Shown: positions 28,155-40,421, counted from the first letter of the stretch. The stretch: DNA of 64,000 bases from Rheinheimera sp. SA_1 (GCF_001669775.1 NZ_LXWK01000017.1:1-64000), one strand, 5' to 3'. The notes: generated by a model from the letters alone, not told the origin. Numbers and translations: made by a program.

Positions 28155-29318
28155 TTAACACTCCAACATAACTTGTTCGCGGCCAAGATCCTGATATTTA
28201 ACCAACTCACGCAACACCGATGTCGCAAAACACCCGCTCGGCAACGCAAACTGCAGCGCGAGTGTATCATCTTGCCACTGATAACTCAGCGCTTTTGGCA
28301 CCAGTCGGCAGGAACGCCGTTCGGTATTGACGTTGAGATCACAGAGCGCCTGCACCCAATGTTGATAAGGCGCCAACTGCTGCAATTGCCAGTCAAGTGC
28401 AGCGCCGGTTTCCAGTACTTTGCCAATGCCTGGCAAAATGGCCGTTGGATGTAAATCCTGTTCCTGTAAGCGCTGCGATATTTCGTCGGTGAGTTCCGGC
28501 ACCGAAAATACCGAACCCGAGCCGTCCAGCTGCACCACGGCACCCGGTAATAAAGTTAAAAACAATTGCTCACGCACCCGCGCCGACACCTGTTGATTAA
28601 ACAACATCGAGCGGCTGGCTGATAAAGCTAAACCACGCAGTTGTCGATCCGGAATACTTTCACCGGCAAATAACCGCGCAGCTAGCTGGAGGTTGCCACC
28701 AAAATGGCCGAAGCGTTGTTCGCCATAATAATTCGGGACGCCTTGCAAAATGAGCTGCAGTTTTGCTTCCAATTCTGCTTTGTCACTGACGTTACGAAGT
28801 TTTAACTGAAAATGGTTTTGTTTAATCGAACCTAATTTTAACCGGCGTTGATGACGCACGGTTTGCAGAATCCGCACCCCTTCGATATTCCAGTCCTGAT
28901 AAAGCAGCTCTTGCTTAATCGGCACCGGCAAACAAAACCATTGTCTTGTCACTGCATGGCGGTCTTTGAGGCCAGCGTAACTGACCAACCGAGCTTTTAA
29001 ACCGGCGGCAGCGGCAATTTGCTTCGCCACATACTGGGTGTTCTGACCGATTTTTTCGACCAGTAATAACAGATGTTCGCCATGGCCGGTTGGGGTGAAA
29101 CTGAGCTCTTCATCGACAATAAAATCATCGGCTTGGGTGCGCAGATTGGCGGTGGCTTGTGGCTCGCCATATAAATAGGCTAAAGGCGGAAATGCTGGCG
29201 CTTCAGCGCGACTGGTTTGTGGTGCATCGGTTGCTACTTCGGCTTGCGGCGCACCTGTTAATTCAGTTGGCTGCGCTGGCAACATTTCTGAATGCCCGGT
29301 CATGGTCTGCCCGGTCAT
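28155..29318 (-). CDS. truD: tRNA pseudouridine(13) synthase TruD
   Basis: Makes pseudouridine-13 in tRNA(Glu). The catalytic Asp is in [16 protein letters not shown]; other family segments are [17 protein letters not shown] and [15 protein letters not shown]. At 387 residues it is about 40 residues longer than E. coli TruD; the extra length is an Ala/Thr/Pro-rich N-terminal tail before [12 protein letters not shown]. The longest start (29318) overlaps the ispF stop by 4 bp, which fits the tight operon. An internal ATG at residue 12 is an alternative that would shorten but not remove the tail. Confidence 0.93.
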   Translation of the reverse strand: MTGQTMTGHSEMLPAQPTELTGAPQAEVATDAPQTSRAEAPAFPPLAYLYGEPQATANLRTQADDFIVDEELSFTPTGHGEHLLLLVEKIGQNTQYVAKQIAAAAGLKARLVSYAGLKDRHAVTRQWFCLPVPIKQELLYQDWNIEGVRILQTVRHQRRLKLGSIKQNHFQLKLRNVSDKAELEAKLQLILQGVPNYYGEQRFGHFGGNLQLAARLFAGESIPDRQLRGLALSASRSMLFNQQVSARVREQLFLTLLPGAVVQLDGSGSVFSVPELTDEISQRLQEQDLHPTAILPGIGKVLETGAALDWQLQQLAPYQHWVQALCDLNVNTERRSCRLVPKALSYQWQDDTLALQFALPSGCFATSVLRELVKYQDLGREQVMLEC

Positions 29319-29800
29319 TGCGCTTTCACCAATAACACCACAGCTTCCACCGCAATCCCTTCTTTACGCCCAACAAAACCGAGCTTTTCAGTGGTGGTAG
29401 CTTTGACATTCACTTGCGATAGGTCAGCCTGTAAATCTGCGGAAAGCACTTCACGCATCGCATTGATATGCGGCGCCATTTTTGGTGCCTGCGCCATAAT
29501 GGTCACGTCGAGATTCCCCAGCTGATAACCCAGCGCTAAAACATCAGCAAACACTTTGCGCAATAAAATCCGGCTGTCGATGCCTTTAAAAGCAGCATCG
29601 GTGTCCGGGAAATGATGGCCAATATCCCCTAGTGCCACCGCGCCTAACAGCGCGTCCGATACGGCATGCAACACCACATCACCATCGGAGTGTGCCAGTA
29701 AACCTTGGTCATAGGCTATTTTGACACCACCTAAGGTGATCGGGCCTGCTCCGCCAAAAGCGTGCACATCAAAACCGTGGCCAATCCGAAAAGGGGTCAT
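29315..29800 (-). CDS. ispF: 2-C-methyl-D-erythritol 2,4-cyclodiphosphate synthase IspF
   Basis: Fifth step of the non-mevalonate isoprenoid pathway. The 161-residue protein has the zinc and substrate motifs [11 protein letters not shown] (Asp and His ligands), [21 protein letters not shown] and [10 protein letters not shown]. It overlaps ispD by 4 bp, so the consecutive ispD-ispF enzymes are translationally coupled as in many gammaproteobacteria. Confidence 0.97.
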   Translation of the reverse strand: MTPFRIGHGFDVHAFGGAGPITLGGVKIAYDQGLLAHSDGDVVLHAVSDALLGAVALGDIGHHFPDTDAAFKGIDSRILLRKVFADVLALGYQLGNLDVTIMAQAPKMAPHINAMREVLSADLQADLSQVNVKATTTEKLGFVGRKEGIAVEAVVLLVKAQ

Positions 29801-30486
29801 TGTTGCTCCAGATAAAAACGAGCCAGGGCTAAATCTTCTGGCTGGGTAATTTTAATATTGTCAGCGCGCCCCGGCACTAACAGCACCGGATGTCCGGCCC
29901 ATTCCAGTGCTGAAGCTTCGTCTGTGATCGCAACGCCTGCGGCCAATGCCTGAGTTAAGCAGTCACGTAATAATGCAGTTGGAAAAAGTTGCGGTGTTAG
30001 GGCGTGCCATAACTGCTGACGCGAAACCGTATGGTCAACTTTGAAAAGTGGCGATGCGCCATCCCCACGTTTCATGGTGTCGCGAACTAAGGTCGCCAGA
30101 ATACCGCCGGTTTGTTTTGAAAAGCATTGCTGCAATAAGTTTTCAATATCGACAAAGTGTACCAGCGGACGTGCTGCGTCATGCACCATCACCCAGGGAA
30201 ATTGTTCCGCATCAATCACAGCTAAAGCGTTGAGGACTGAATTGGCGCGTTCAGCACCGCCAAGTACTCGCGTTACTTTTGCTTGGTGTACTAAAGAAGT
30301 GGCTTCAAAATAAGGATCGTCAGCAGACAATGCCAGCCAGATCTGGCCAAGTTGCGGCAGTTGTAATAGCCGACCAACCGTATGTTCAAGAATGGTTTTG
30401 CCAGCGAGTTGCAGATATTGCTTCGGCCGGTCGGCCTGCATCCGTTGCCCGATGCCAGCGGCAGGGATTACCACCGCAATCTTCAT
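29797..30486 (-). CDS. ispD: 2-C-methyl-D-erythritol 4-phosphate cytidylyltransferase IspD
   Basis: Third step of the non-mevalonate pathway: CTP plus MEP to CDP-ME. The 229-residue protein has the N-terminal CTP-binding signature [20 protein letters not shown], the [11 protein letters not shown] motif and a C-terminal [13 protein letters not shown]. Its start overlaps the ftsB stop by 4 bp and its stop overlaps ispF by 4 bp. Confidence 0.97.
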   Translation of the reverse strand: MKIAVVIPAAGIGQRMQADRPKQYLQLAGKTILEHTVGRLLQLPQLGQIWLALSADDPYFEATSLVHQAKVTRVLGGAERANSVLNALAVIDAEQFPWVMVHDAARPLVHFVDIENLLQQCFSKQTGGILATLVRDTMKRGDGASPLFKVDHTVSRQQLWHALTPQLFPTALLRDCLTQALAAGVAITDEASALEWAGHPVLLVPGRADNIKITQPEDLALARFYLEQQ

Positions 30487-30767
30487 TTTTTACCTTGGGC
30501 GGTGATTAATCGGAAAAATACTTCGTCTTGTTTGATTAAGCCCAGCTCGTTGCGGGCACGCTCTTCAATGGAATCGAGGCCTTGTTGTAAATCGGCAACA
30601 TCGGCCTGCAGCATCTTATTGCGTTTTTCCAGTTCCAGATTACTAGCCTGATGCGTTTTCAGCTCTTCTTTATGCTGCAGATATTCTTTGACGCTGTGCT
30701 GACCGAGCCAAAGCCGGTATTGCAAAGCACCACAGATAATCAGCAGGATCAGTACTAAAATGCGCAT
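30483..30767 (-). CDS. ftsB: Cell division protein FtsB
   Basis: A 94-residue bitopic membrane protein of the divisome FtsQLB complex. One N-terminal transmembrane helix (residues about 3-21, LVLILLIICGALQYRLWLG) is followed by a periplasmic coiled coil (ASNLELEKRNKMLQADVADL) and the conserved ARNELGLIKQDEVFFR motif. The ftsB-ispD-ispF order with 4-bp overlaps is the conserved enterobacterial arrangement. Confidence 0.95.
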   Translation of the reverse strand: MRILVLILLIICGALQYRLWLGQHSVKEYLQHKEELKTHQASNLELEKRNKMLQADVADLQQGLDSIEERARNELGLIKQDEVFFRLITAQGKK

Positions 30768-30891
30768 ACAGCACCTGAACGGTTGGAATGAGCTTTATTA
30801 TGAAGGGTCAAACCGCTGCTGAAAAGCCCTCAAAGGCGCAATTTAGCTGGTGACAGGCAGAAATATTGCGCTTGGCAGGCCGTGCTCGCCG

Positions 30892-31551
30892 TTATCGCAG
30901 GTCTTTTTTCGCCGGATGGGGTTTGCCGAAGTTCTGCCAGTTCAACCGGCTCGCCAACAACATTTCGCGCAGGCTTAATAAACGAGGTAATTTGCGTTCC
31001 TGATTGCGCCACTGATGCCCACAACAGACCGCCACCATCACCGCTTTCCCCGGTTTTAGCAGCAGCTTTTGCTGATTGTCCGGCTCTTGCGGCCAACCCG
31101 CCATTGCAAACCAGCCATGTTCATTACAATGAATACGCTGGCCTTCAGGGTCAATTTCATCAATTGAATCAAGACGGATTTGTTCAAGCTGATTTTGCTG
31201 AGGGTCTTTGATGTACACCGGCACTAAAAAGCCAAGTTTGGCGTACTTATGGTAATAACTGAAAATACTTTCGGATTCATCAACATGCGGCACCGGACAA
31301 ACCTTGCTTTGGCTATGTAACCAACAGGCATTCTGGCTGTCGAGAGTCAGTGGCGACGGGTGCTTTAAAATCAGCGATGCGGCTTCACGTACGTAAAATG
31401 GCAAGCTGGCCAATCGTTTGGTCAACAGCAAAAGCTGTTCGGGCGGTGTCTGTGACAGACGTAATAACTCTCGCTCGTACAAAGTGTTGCACAGCTCAGT
31501 GTAAGTCTGTTGATGCTCCGGACTCAACCAGAGTTCGTTTTGCGTACTCAT
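30892..31551 (-). CDS. Hypothetical protein between eno and ftsB
   Basis: I do not recognise this 219-residue protein. It has no signal peptide or membrane segment and should be cytoplasmic. The N-terminal third is helical and Leu/Glu-rich. The middle contains the pair NACWLHSQSKVCPVPHVDESES and a tyrosine-rich YYHKYAKLGFLVPVY. The C-terminus has AVCCGHQW and a basic tail. The His/Cys clusters might bind a metal, but the spacing matches no zinc motif I know. Codon usage resembles its neighbours. A 124-bp gap separates it from ftsB, and a REP-like palindrome lies 60 bp upstream of its start. Confidence 0.7.
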   Translation of the reverse strand: MSTQNELWLSPEHQQTYTELCNTLYERELLRLSQTPPEQLLLLTKRLASLPFYVREAASLILKHPSPLTLDSQNACWLHSQSKVCPVPHVDESESIFSYYHKYAKLGFLVPVYIKDPQQNQLEQIRLDSIDEIDPEGQRIHCNEHGWFAMAGWPQEPDNQQKLLLKPGKAVMVAVCCGHQWRNQERKLPRLLSLREMLLASRLNWQNFGKPHPAKKDLR

Positions 31552-31610
31552 GCGCCGATGTTAGCTGTTTTCCAGACACTGTCAAAGCGATCCATGGTGA
31601 ATCGACAGAT

Positions 31611-31680
31611 GTTAACTGTGGGGTCAGAGTCAATTGTTAACATTTTTCCGTTAACAATTGACTCTGACCCCACAGTTAAC
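31611..31680. repeat. REP-like palindrome 1
   Basis: Perfect inverted repeat: two 31-bp arms (31611-31641 and 31650-31680) around an 8-base loop ATTTTTCC. The arms contain the core GGGGTCAGAGTCAATTG and end in GTTAAC on both sides. The same core occurs at 38166-38219 and 61900-61953. It sits between eno and the unknown 219-residue gene, both leftward, and would form a very stable RNA hairpin in a read-through transcript from eno. Confidence 0.9.
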
Positions 31681-31696
31681 AAACCAGCAAAAAGGC

Positions 31697-35006
<3,310 letters not shown>

Positions 35007-35021
35007 TGGCATTGATTATGC
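35007..35021 (+). promoter_or_regulatory. Candidate sigma-54 promoter of the PEP-CTERM gene
   Basis: TGGCATTGATTATGC, followed by T, keeps GG and GC 10 bases apart and matches TGGCA and TGCT of the -24/-12 consensus, missing the CG and one T. It lies 39 bp before the Shine-Dalgarno-preceded start. PEP-CTERM genes in other proteobacteria are often driven by sigma-54 with the regulator PrsR, which supports the reading; no prsK/prsR genes are in the window. Confidence 0.5.
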
Positions 35022-35059
35022 TGGAGGTAAAAGCCTGAAGTCCATATTGGAGTCCTCAC

Positions 35060-36034
35060 TTGGTGTCGAAAATCAACTTTCACCCGAAAAAGCTTAGTCT
35101 TGTGATTGCGACGATCTTAGGCGTCAATCTCAATACTTCTTATGCAACATTATTAAATTACAACATTATCACTGAGTCAGGGTATGCCATTGGCCAGACG
35201 ACTCCCTTAATCAATAGTTCCACCCATAGCGATCCGGCAAGCTCCAGCGTGTATCTGGATTACAACAGTTATGGTCAGGATCCGAACACCCGTGGTGCAG
35301 CTGCCGGTAATGACTATGGCTGGATGTATTCCCGCTCTGGTGGTCAGGGTTCTTATTTCACCCACTATTCAGTGGTCACTCAAACGGTAGATCTGCAAAA
35401 CGATTCAGCCTTTGATCAGGACTACAACTACAACTTTGCCATCAACTTTGGCTCGTTGTCGGCGTATAACTTCAGTTTTAACACTGCACTGGAATACTCG
35501 ATGGCGGGTTATGAAGTTGAGATTTCGGTGAATAATACCGCCTTGTGGCAAAGCTCATTTACGTTAACTACGGATCTGGCATCAGGTTCGGTTGGCAGCG
35601 GCAGCGGTGTGTCGCTGGCTGCTTATTCTGAAGGCAACAACTACTTCAGCTGGCCGGAATACTCCGGCAACCTGGGTCTTGGGTTACTCGGCAGTGGCCA
35701 GTCTCTGACACTGAGCTACAGCATCAAAACTTTTGTCGCGGGTAATCACGCCGCCAGCTGTAACGGCTACGGTTCCCCTGCCGGATTTTCAGAACTGGAA
35801 GAAGATTGTAACGGTTATGGTTATGGCGGTTATGGCAGCTACGGTTATCTGAACTTCAGCGGTGATACCTACGCCCAGTTTGGGGATCCAAATAGCTTTA
35901 GCGGTACACCCGTCGCTTTTAATAATCAGAACATCACACCACAACGTGAGGTGATTGCTGCACCGGGTACACTCGCGCTGGCCGGTTTAGGTCTGGCTGG
36001 ACTGGCATTTCGCCGTCGCAAACAACAGTCTTAA
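35060..36034 (+). CDS. PEP-CTERM sorting-domain protein (extracellular, variant anchor motif)
   Basis: A 324-residue exported protein. The N-terminus (KKLSLVIATILGVNLNTSYA) is a Sec signal peptide. The mature body is rich in Gly, Ser, Asn and Tyr (YGYGGYGSYGYLNF), with an immunoglobulin-like beta pattern and an NGYG repeat including a Cys pair (AASCNGYG, EEDCNGYG). The C-terminus, AAPGTLALAGLGLAGLAFRRRKQ, is a PEP-CTERM tripartite signal: motif, transmembrane helix, Arg cluster. Here the usual PEP reads AAPG. Exosortase would cleave it for surface or matrix display, but no exosortase is in the window. It starts with TTG (GGAG seven bases before) or the GTG next to it. It overlaps the convergent glycosyltransferase by 4 bp. 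Confidence 0.85.
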   Translation: MVSKINFHPKKLSLVIATILGVNLNTSYATLLNYNIITESGYAIGQTTPLINSSTHSDPASSSVYLDYNSYGQDPNTRGAAAGNDYGWMYSRSGGQGSYFTHYSVVTQTVDLQNDSAFDQDYNYNFAINFGSLSAYNFSFNTALEYSMAGYEVEISVNNTALWQSSFTLTTDLASGSVGSGSGVSLAAYSEGNNYFSWPEYSGNLGLGLLGSGQSLTLSYSIKTFVAGNHAASCNGYGSPAGFSELEEDCNGYGYGGYGSYGYLNFSGDTYAQFGDPNSFSGTPVAFNNQNITPQREVIAAPGTLALAGLGLAGLAFRRRKQQS

Positions 36035-37221
36035 CCACTGGGTTCATCTGCAAAAATATCAGCCAGGGCATCCAGCATGCCCTGTGCTTGTTCACCCAAA
36101 TCAAACCCATGATAACGATGCTGAAAACTGGCAATAGCCTGATGTAATTTTTGATCGCGGTAGATTTTGTCGATGACGCTGGGGATCAACTGTAATTCGC
36201 CACCTGGCGGGATAAAATACGCCAGATGCTGCTCACACAGGCGCACCGACAACACTAGTTGCTCCAGTTGTTTTGGCAATAACAACAACGGGCGACCGGC
36301 CAACAACATCGCCGATAAAGTACCGTGGCCGGCATGGCAAATCACTAAATCGGCCTGCGTTGCGACATCAGCCATCTTCACAGGCGCTGGACTCCAAATC
36401 AAATTTGGAAACTGTGCTGGCTGTAGTTGATGCTTCCTTCCCACATGCACCAATACTGAATCGCTCAGTAAATTTAACTGCGTCAGCAATAGCAGAATTG
36501 CCGGATAATCAGCATGCAGATAGGCAAAAATACGCTGCTTTGCCATCACTGGCCATTGCGGTCTGACACCCTGTTCAATATCGAAGGCTGAACCCCAATA
36601 GGCGGCATCCGGACGTACCCGGTAATGATCAAATTCAGCGAAGGTGCAGAGAAAATGCTCCTTCGCCTGATAAAACAGCTGACTAAAACGGGAAAACTCG
36701 GTCAAACCGGCTTGACGCATCAGTTGATTAACACTAGATAACAGCAAAAGTTCTGCGTCGCTGGCCGGATTGGGATCAGCTTGTAAATCGGGTAGCGGTG
36801 TCAGATCAGGAGGCAGAAAAAAACCCGTACCCAAAATAGCATGAGGAACGCCGGCCATTAAAGTCGCAATTAATGCCGTAGGCGCATGATCTAACACCAC
36901 TACATCAGGCTGAAATTGTTGTAGCAGCGTTTGCCACAATCCAACCCGACGCTCGATTTCAGTTACATCATGAAAGCCATTGTTGTACAAAATCTCCGCC
37001 AGGTTACGGGTTGGGTTAAACCGATGTTTTTTTTGCACCGCTGGCGCAGGCACGATGTCAGTAATTTCAAAAAGCATTTGCCGCGCCGTTGTGACATTAC
37101 TGACGATACAACTGACTTTCCAGCCTTGTTGCAGCAACTTGACGGCCAATCGGCGAAAATTAAGCACATGACCATAACCTTGCCCGAGCTCCCAGCAATA
37201 CAGCAAATGACGTTGAGTCAT
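36031..37221 (-). CDS. Glycosyltransferase, GT1/UGT-MurG-like
   Basis: A 396-residue GT-B-fold glycosyltransferase. The N-terminal GYGHVLNFRRLAVKLLQQG matches the acceptor-side Rossmann start of UGT/MGT enzymes (GHxxP-like region). The C-terminal nucleotide-sugar loop is DLVICHAGHGTLSAMLLAGRPLLLLP, typical of the GT1/MurG superfamily. No signal peptide or transmembrane segment, so it is cytoplasmic. Donor and acceptor are unknown. It is convergent with, and overlaps, the PEP-CTERM gene; because PEP-CTERM systems co-occur with exopolysaccharide synthesis, a shared role is conceivable but unproven. A 66-bp gap separates it from mazG, which runs in the same direction. Confidence 0.82.
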   Translation of the reverse strand: MTQRHLLYCWELGQGYGHVLNFRRLAVKLLQQGWKVSCIVSNVTTARQMLFEITDIVPAPAVQKKHRFNPTRNLAEILYNNGFHDVTEIERRVGLWQTLLQQFQPDVVVLDHAPTALIATLMAGVPHAILGTGFFLPPDLTPLPDLQADPNPASDAELLLLSSVNQLMRQAGLTEFSRFSQLFYQAKEHFLCTFAEFDHYRVRPDAAYWGSAFDIEQGVRPQWPVMAKQRIFAYLHADYPAILLLLTQLNLLSDSVLVHVGRKHQLQPAQFPNLIWSPAPVKMADVATQADLVICHAGHGTLSAMLLAGRPLLLLPKQLEQLVLSVRLCEQHLAYFIPPGGELQLIPSVIDKIYRDQKLHQAIASFQHRYHGFDLGEQAQGMLDALADIFADEPSG

Positions 37222-37287
37222 CAGTTCTCCTTGTTGTGATCAGAGAGAAAACGAAGCCGTGGCGTGTTAAGTCCTGCAATACAGCAT

Positions 37288-38133
37288 TTAATCCCGGCCT
37301 GACTTTTCGAAGGCTTTGGCCTGTTGCCAGGCAGCTTCCATTTGTTCCAGGTTTGCTGAGCCTACCGGCGTGGTGCTGCCCGCAAGCTGCTGCTCGACAC
37401 TGCGAAACCTTCGCTCAAATTTGGCATTGGCCTGGCGCAAGATCCCTTCCGGCTCCAGACCATGTTTTCGCACTACGTTCACCAGCGCAAACATTAAATC
37501 GCCGAGTTCATCGGCAAGCTCGTCTGAGCCCGGCGCTGTTTGCTCGACTTCCAGAATTTCTTCTTTCACTTTATCCCAGCAACCATCCACCGATGGCCAG
37601 TCAAAACCGACACTGGCGCAGCGTTTTTGTAGTTTATAAGCCCGGCTGAGCGCCGGTAAGCTAGCAGGCACGTTATCCAATACACTGTCTAAACCGGATT
37701 TTTTACGTTCGGTACTTTTCAGCGCTTCCCAGTTTTGCAAAGCGCTTTGGGCGTCAGCAACCGCGCTATTTGTCGCAGTTGCTGTTGTTTCAGAGCCGTT
37801 TGCTTCAGAGCCTTCAACTTCAGTCCCAGCAGCAAAAATATGCGGGTGACGCCGGGTTAACTTGTCGCAAATGGCCGCCACACAGTCATTAAATTCAAAC
37901 CGGCCTTGCTCAAAGGCCATCTGACTGTAAAACACCACCTGGAACAATAAATCGCCGAGCTCGTCTTTTAAATCGTCCAAATCACCCCGTTCAATGGCGT
38001 CAGCTACTTCATAAGCTTCTTCGATGGTGTATGGCACTATAGTCTGAAAAGTCTGGGCTTTGTCCCAGGCGCAGCCCTGCTGTGGGTGGCGTAAAGTCGC
38101 CATAATGGTGAGAAGTTGATCGATAGAAGACAT
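37288..38133 (-). CDS. mazG: Nucleoside triphosphate pyrophosphohydrolase MazG
   Basis: Hydrolyses nucleoside triphosphates to monophosphates and pyrophosphate, limiting (p)ppGpp and mutagenic nucleotides. Two MazG domains are present: the first with EEAYEVADAIERGDLDDLKDELGDLLFQ (EExxE plus ExxD metal motif) and the second with VKEEILEVEQ and ELADELGDLMFALVNV. The middle linker is rich in Glu/Thr/Ala. I start at the ATG at 38133 (MSSIDQLLTIM matches E. coli MazG). A longer reading from 38220 would begin inside the REP-like palindrome and is rejected. It follows relA, as in E. coli. Confidence 0.94.
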   Translation of the reverse strand: MSSIDQLLTIMATLRHPQQGCAWDKAQTFQTIVPYTIEEAYEVADAIERGDLDDLKDELGDLLFQVVFYSQMAFEQGRFEFNDCVAAICDKLTRRHPHIFAAGTEVEGSEANGSETTATATNSAVADAQSALQNWEALKSTERKKSGLDSVLDNVPASLPALSRAYKLQKRCASVGFDWPSVDGCWDKVKEEILEVEQTAPGSDELADELGDLMFALVNVVRKHGLEPEGILRQANAKFERRFRSVEQQLAGSTTPVGSANLEQMEAAWQQAKAFEKSGRD

Positions 38134-38165
38134 TGATTTAGATCCGCGGGTTGAGAGTTTAGACA

Positions 38166-38219
38166 TGGGGTCAGAGTCAATTGTTAACAGATTTCTGTTA
38201 ACAATTGACTCTGACCCCA
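38166..38219. repeat. REP-like palindrome 2
   Basis: Perfect inverted repeat with 25-bp arms (38166-38190 and 38195-38219) and loop ATTT. The arms share GGGGTCAGAGTCAATTG and GTTAACAG with the other copies. It occupies the relA-mazG gap, 6 bp from the relA stop, so relA mRNA would end in or read through a very stable hairpin before mazG. Confidence 0.92.
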
Positions 38220-38225
38220 CACTAC

Positions 38226-40418
38226 TTAATGCGAACGCTTCGCCTCAATCACATCATCAATCAGACTGACTTTGGTCAGCAATTTATTCAGTGAATCCAG
38301 GTTATATAGTTCCAGCGTCATATTGATAATGGCGGTTTGGCGCGCGACATCGGAATTACTGCTCATCCGCAGCACATTGGCTTTTTCATTGGCCAGAATA
38401 CTGGTGATATCACGAAGTAATCCGTTACGGTCGTGCGCCACGATGCGAATCGTCACTTCGTAGCCAGAGGCATATTGGTCGCCCCAGGTCGCTTCGACCA
38501 CCCGCTCCGGATGTTGCTCCTGCAGATTTTTAAACTGGTCACAGTCATCACGGTGTACCGCAATACCGCGGCCTTGGGTGATATAACCAACAATGGCGTC
38601 ACCCGGTAACGGCTGACAGCAACCCGCCATATGCGTCATCAGATTACCAACGCCCTGCACCACCACATGGCTTTTCGCCGGAGCCGGCGCCATCGGTTTG
38701 GTAATAAGCCTAGGATCAATTTCCGGCGGTTCGGCTTTGGCGTACTGGCTTTGGATGTAATGCACGACTTGGGTGACTTTAATCTCACCGCCGCCAATGC
38801 CAACCAGCAATTCTTCCATCGAATTGACATTAAACCGATGGATAACTTTCACCGGTTGATCCAGCAACAAATTCAGCCGGTGCAATTCGGTATCCAATAA
38901 CTCTTTCCCAGCGGCATAGTTTTTATCGCGATCCTGCAACCGGAACCAATATTGCACTTTAGAGCGGGCACGACTGGATTTTAAATAACCCTGATTCGGG
39001 TTTAACCAATCCCGGCTTGGATTGGGCTCACGGCCAGTCAGAATTTCTACCTGATCGCCGGTTTTCAGCTGATAGGTAAAAGGCACGATGCGGCCGGAGA
39101 TTTTCGCACCAATACAACGGTGGCCGACATTGGAATGCACATAATAAGCAAAATCGAGTGGCGTGGAGCCAAGCGGTAAATCGACAATATCGCCTTTTGG
39201 TGTGAATACATAAACGCGGTCTTCAGTGACCTGATTTCGCAGCTCTTCTGCCAACGATGAATCGACCACCTCTTCCTGCCAGGCCAGAATTTTGCGCAGC
39301 CAGCCAATTTTTTCGTCGAGCGCCCCTTCACGGCCAGCCGGACCACCTTCTTTATAACGCCAATGCGCCGCGACCCCGAGTTCTGCATCATCGTGCATCT
39401 GTCGGGTACGGATTTGAATTTCAATCGGCCGGCCTTGCGGGCCGAGCACTACGGTATGGATCGACTGATAACCGTTTTGCTTAGGCGTGGCGATATAGTC
39501 GTCGAATTCTTTTGGCAAATGCTGCCATGAGGTATGTACGATGCCGAGAACGGCGTAACAATCCTGTACTTTTTCAGTGACGATGCGCACGGCGCGAATA
39601 TCGTAGAGCTGGTCAAAGGCCAGGTGCTTTTTCTGCATCTTTTTCCAGATACTGAAAATATGCTTCGGTCGACCGTACACTTCAACCTTCAGGTTTTCGT
39701 CTTTCATCCGACTGAGGACACTGTCGACAAATTCCTGCATATAGTGTTCACGGCCAAGGCGTTTGTCTTCGAGCAAGGTGGCGATTTGTTTATAGGTTTG
39801 TGGATGCAAGTACCGGAAAGCTAAATCTTCCAGCTCCCATTTCAGCTGGCCGATCCCAAGTCGGTTAGCCAACGGGCCGAAAATAGCATTGGTTTGCTTC
39901 GCCGCCAGTACCCTGGTTTCTTCGTCAGCGTTTTTGACATCCCGCAGATAACAGATTTGCGCCGCCAGTTTAATTACCACCGCCCGCACATCTTCGACCA
40001 TGGTCAGCAGCATTTTTCGTAAATTGTCGGCTTGCTGAGCATTAGGAGTTTGGCTGGGGCCGACCGGAATGGTACGGATCGCTTCCATTTGTTTGACGGC
40101 CGCCAACATCACCAATACCGGTGGATCAAACTGACTGGTCAGGGTGTCACAGGTCAGGACATCGGCTTCGACCAGCGGAAATAACAAAGCAGCGGTTAAG
40201 GCGTCTTTGTCCATCCGCAAATCGGCCAGAATTTCCACCATTTCCCAGCCGGTACGCACTTGCGGGCAGGTTTGTTCGGTCAGCGCATGTTGTTGCAACC
40301 ATTGTTCGGCTTCGAGCAAACAATTGATTTTTTTCTCCGGCAAACCAAGCGAACTGAGCCAGGCTGTGGTTTCGCCCGGGTTGTATTCAGTACTGTGAGA
40401 ATGCCGAACCGTGACCAT
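38226..40418 (-). CDS. relA: GTP pyrophosphokinase RelA
   Basis: Ribosome-associated (p)ppGpp synthetase of the stringent response. The 730-residue length is usual. The N-terminal hydrolase domain is degenerate (ALLFPLVEADV, no HD pair), and the synthetase domain has EFDDYIATPKQNGYQSIHT. The EFDD motif marks the RelA branch; SpoT-type enzymes have RFKD. TGS, zinc-finger (AGCCQPLPGDAI) and ACT domains follow (VTIRIVAHDRNGLLRDIT). The ATG follows the rlmD stop by 3 bp, so rlmD-relA are coupled. Confidence 0.97.
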   Translation of the reverse strand: MVTVRHSHSTEYNPGETTAWLSSLGLPEKKINCLLEAEQWLQQHALTEQTCPQVRTGWEMVEILADLRMDKDALTAALLFPLVEADVLTCDTLTSQFDPPVLVMLAAVKQMEAIRTIPVGPSQTPNAQQADNLRKMLLTMVEDVRAVVIKLAAQICYLRDVKNADEETRVLAAKQTNAIFGPLANRLGIGQLKWELEDLAFRYLHPQTYKQIATLLEDKRLGREHYMQEFVDSVLSRMKDENLKVEVYGRPKHIFSIWKKMQKKHLAFDQLYDIRAVRIVTEKVQDCYAVLGIVHTSWQHLPKEFDDYIATPKQNGYQSIHTVVLGPQGRPIEIQIRTRQMHDDAELGVAAHWRYKEGGPAGREGALDEKIGWLRKILAWQEEVVDSSLAEELRNQVTEDRVYVFTPKGDIVDLPLGSTPLDFAYYVHSNVGHRCIGAKISGRIVPFTYQLKTGDQVEILTGREPNPSRDWLNPNQGYLKSSRARSKVQYWFRLQDRDKNYAAGKELLDTELHRLNLLLDQPVKVIHRFNVNSMEELLVGIGGGEIKVTQVVHYIQSQYAKAEPPEIDPRLITKPMAPAPAKSHVVVQGVGNLMTHMAGCCQPLPGDAIVGYITQGRGIAVHRDDCDQFKNLQEQHPERVVEATWGDQYASGYEVTIRIVAHDRNGLLRDITSILANEKANVLRMSSNSDVARQTAIINMTLELYNLDSLNKLLTKVSLIDDVIEAKRSH

Positions 40419-40421
40419 AAC

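Noticed and set aside
30836-30871. GCGCAAT...ATTGCGC inverted repeat upstream of ftsB
   Set aside because: 22-base loop and only 7-bp arms; too weak to call a terminator or regulatory site.
38133-38220. MazG extended to 38220
   Set aside because: The extra residues translate the palindrome and do not match MazG; the inner ATG matches E. coli MazG.
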